Origin: an uncultured Elusimicrobiales bacterium | Lineage (GTDB): Bacteria > Elusimicrobiota > Elusimicrobia > Elusimicrobiales > Elusimicrobiaceae | Length of the DNA: 13,890 nucleotides | NCBI GenBank assembly: GCA_934667625.1 | Contig: CAKUMH010000016.1 | Coordinates: forward strand, 1 to 13,890 | Direction: 5' to 3' | Shown: one piece after another, positions 13,520 through 13,890 of the stretch | How the letters are laid out: each line of letters opens with the position of its first letter | Numbering within the stretch: position 1 is the stretch's first letter | Position numbers and translations under genes: made by a program | Notes under the pieces: model-generated | The model's input: the letters and a program-made list of their open reading frames with translations, nothing else | Told to the model about the DNA's origin: nothing | Databases searched by the model: none

Positions 13520-13665
13520 CACACCATACAAGGATCTTGCCTGTACACATAAGATCCGGACGGTAAAAACATCAGGGAAGAAACTGGAAAAATCTGTTTT
13601 TCCGCCAGGTTCTCCCCCAAAACACTTACAGAAATAGGGGTATAGTGCAAATGGAATTCAAGCAT
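13519..13665 (-). CDS. Short reading frame overlapping the unknown gene; likely remnant of a longer gene
   Basis: This is a 48-codon minus-strand frame, MLEFHLHYTPISVSVLGENL to YVYRQDPCMV. The ATG has GGAG 6 nt upstream, and its TGA stop shares one base with the ATG of the 216-aa gene (TGATG). That is a common coupling arrangement. The same frame extends upstream of the ATG, open and protein-like (WKRQPDGTWKVTDPEFD just before the Met), to a TGA at 13747-13749, but has no start codon there. I therefore think it is either a small coupled gene or, at least as likely, the 3' piece of a 5'-truncated gene separated from the next frame by a frameshift. I assign no function. Confidence 0.35.
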   Translation of the reverse strand: MLEFHLHYTPISVSVLGENLAEKQIFPVSSLMFLPSGSYVYRQDPCMV

Positions 13666-13740
13666 GTCAAACTCCGGGTCAGTAACTTTCCAAGTGCCGT
13701 CTGGTTGGCGTTTCCAATTTTCAGCATCTACCTTTTGTGC

Positions 13741-13831
13741 CGTTCGTCATTACCGTTCCCGTCGTCATCCTAGAATGCTCTTGCGGCCCGTAGGGTCTTC
13801 AGGATCTTGCCGCTATCGTTCGTCGTTATCC
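13741..13831. repeat. Cluster of short direct and inverted repeats
   Basis: CGTTCGTC occurs at 13741-13748 and 13817-13824. GTCGTCATCC (13761-13770) is nearly repeated as GTCGTTATCC (13822-13831). Between them ATCCT-A-GAA (13767-13775) pairs with TTC-AGGAT (13798-13805) as the base of a stem whose inner part has CCC/GGG (13787-13789 and 13793-13795). AGGATCTTGCC (13801-13811) recurs at 13531-13541. This resembles a small dispersed intergenic repeat element with flanking direct repeats. It disrupts every frame, marking where the coding remnant to its left stops being readable. Element identity is not established. Confidence 0.4.
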
Positions 13832-13890
13832 TTAAGGAAGAGAAGCTGTACTAAAACCTTCCAGCATGACCTTTTTTATTCCGCCTGTGT
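13832..13890. other. Right-end sequence with no supported feature
   Basis: I see no gene, RNA or clear regulatory element in this final stretch. A short T-run (13872-13877) is present without a convincing hairpin. Any gene upstream of the remnant would lie outside the window. Confidence 0.4.

Noticed and set aside
12972..13637. 221-residue plus-strand open frame antisense to the unknown gene
   Set aside because: It is Ser/Lys/Pro-rich and low in structured hydrophobic patterns. The minus-strand frame has better protein character and a terminator in the right place. I keep some doubt, because neither frame has a known homologue to me.
13741..13831. CRISPR array
   Set aside because: The repeats are 8-11 bp, imperfect and irregularly spaced, with no repeat-spacer periodicity and no cas genes.

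Overview
The window is a bacterial chromosome segment dominated by one long minus-strand block of translation and transcription genes. In transcription order (high to low coordinates) it reads rplJ, rplL, rpoB, rpoC, rpsL, rpsG, fusA and the first 25 codons of tuf, which runs off the left edge. It joins the classical 'beta' operon (rplJL-rpoBC) directly to the 'str' operon (rpsL-rpsG-fusA-tuf). All eight genes point the same way. Most junctions are 2 to 65 nt, with rpoC and rpsL only 2 nt apart. The exceptions are rplL-rpoB (148 nt) and rplJ-rplL (332 nt).

The proteins are ordinary full-length bacterial orthologues: a one-piece beta' of 1396 aa with both zinc-binding sites and the catalytic aspartate loop, a beta of 1285 aa, and an EF-G of 700 aa. 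Base composition is roughly half G+C by eye. The overall sequence style, especially L7/L12 and beta', fits Elusimicrobiota best in my judgement. That is recognition from memory, not a search, and I hold it at about 50%.

The right end differs. Upstream of rplJ there is no rplK-rplA (nor nusG or secE), which is the usual neighbour. Instead there is a hairpin with T-tracts usable on both strands (about 12832-12870), two possible minus-strand promoters (-10 boxes at 12824-12829 and 12752-12757), and a leader of about 147 nt with two stem-loops in front of rplJ. Beyond the terminator lies an unrecognised 216-aa gene (12869-13519). Its ATG overlaps by 1 nt the stop of a short upstream reading frame (13519-13665). 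That frame continues open but startless to 13746 and looks like the remains of a longer, 5'-truncated gene. The last 150 bases (13741-13890) hold small direct and inverted repeats and no gene that I can support.

The least conventional sequence is non-coding. (1) The 332-nt rplJ-rplL gap holds a dyad-rich stretch of about 200 nt (11872-12074) with four alternating copies of GTAACG/CGTTAC, and looks like an inserted repeat inside an essential operon. (2) A strong hairpin sits between rplL and rpoB, where some bacteria tune the L12:RNA polymerase ratio. (3) A perfect 10-bp hairpin lies between fusA and tuf. (4) A perfect 15-bp in-frame tandem duplication lies at the start of rpoC.

Functionally, L10 and L7/L12 form the ribosomal stalk that recruits EF-G and EF-Tu. 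S12 and S7 belong to the 30S decoding and head regions. RpoB and RpoC are the catalytic core of RNA polymerase. The block therefore co-expresses the transcription core with translation-elongation components. No CRISPR, tRNA, rRNA or transposase gene was seen.
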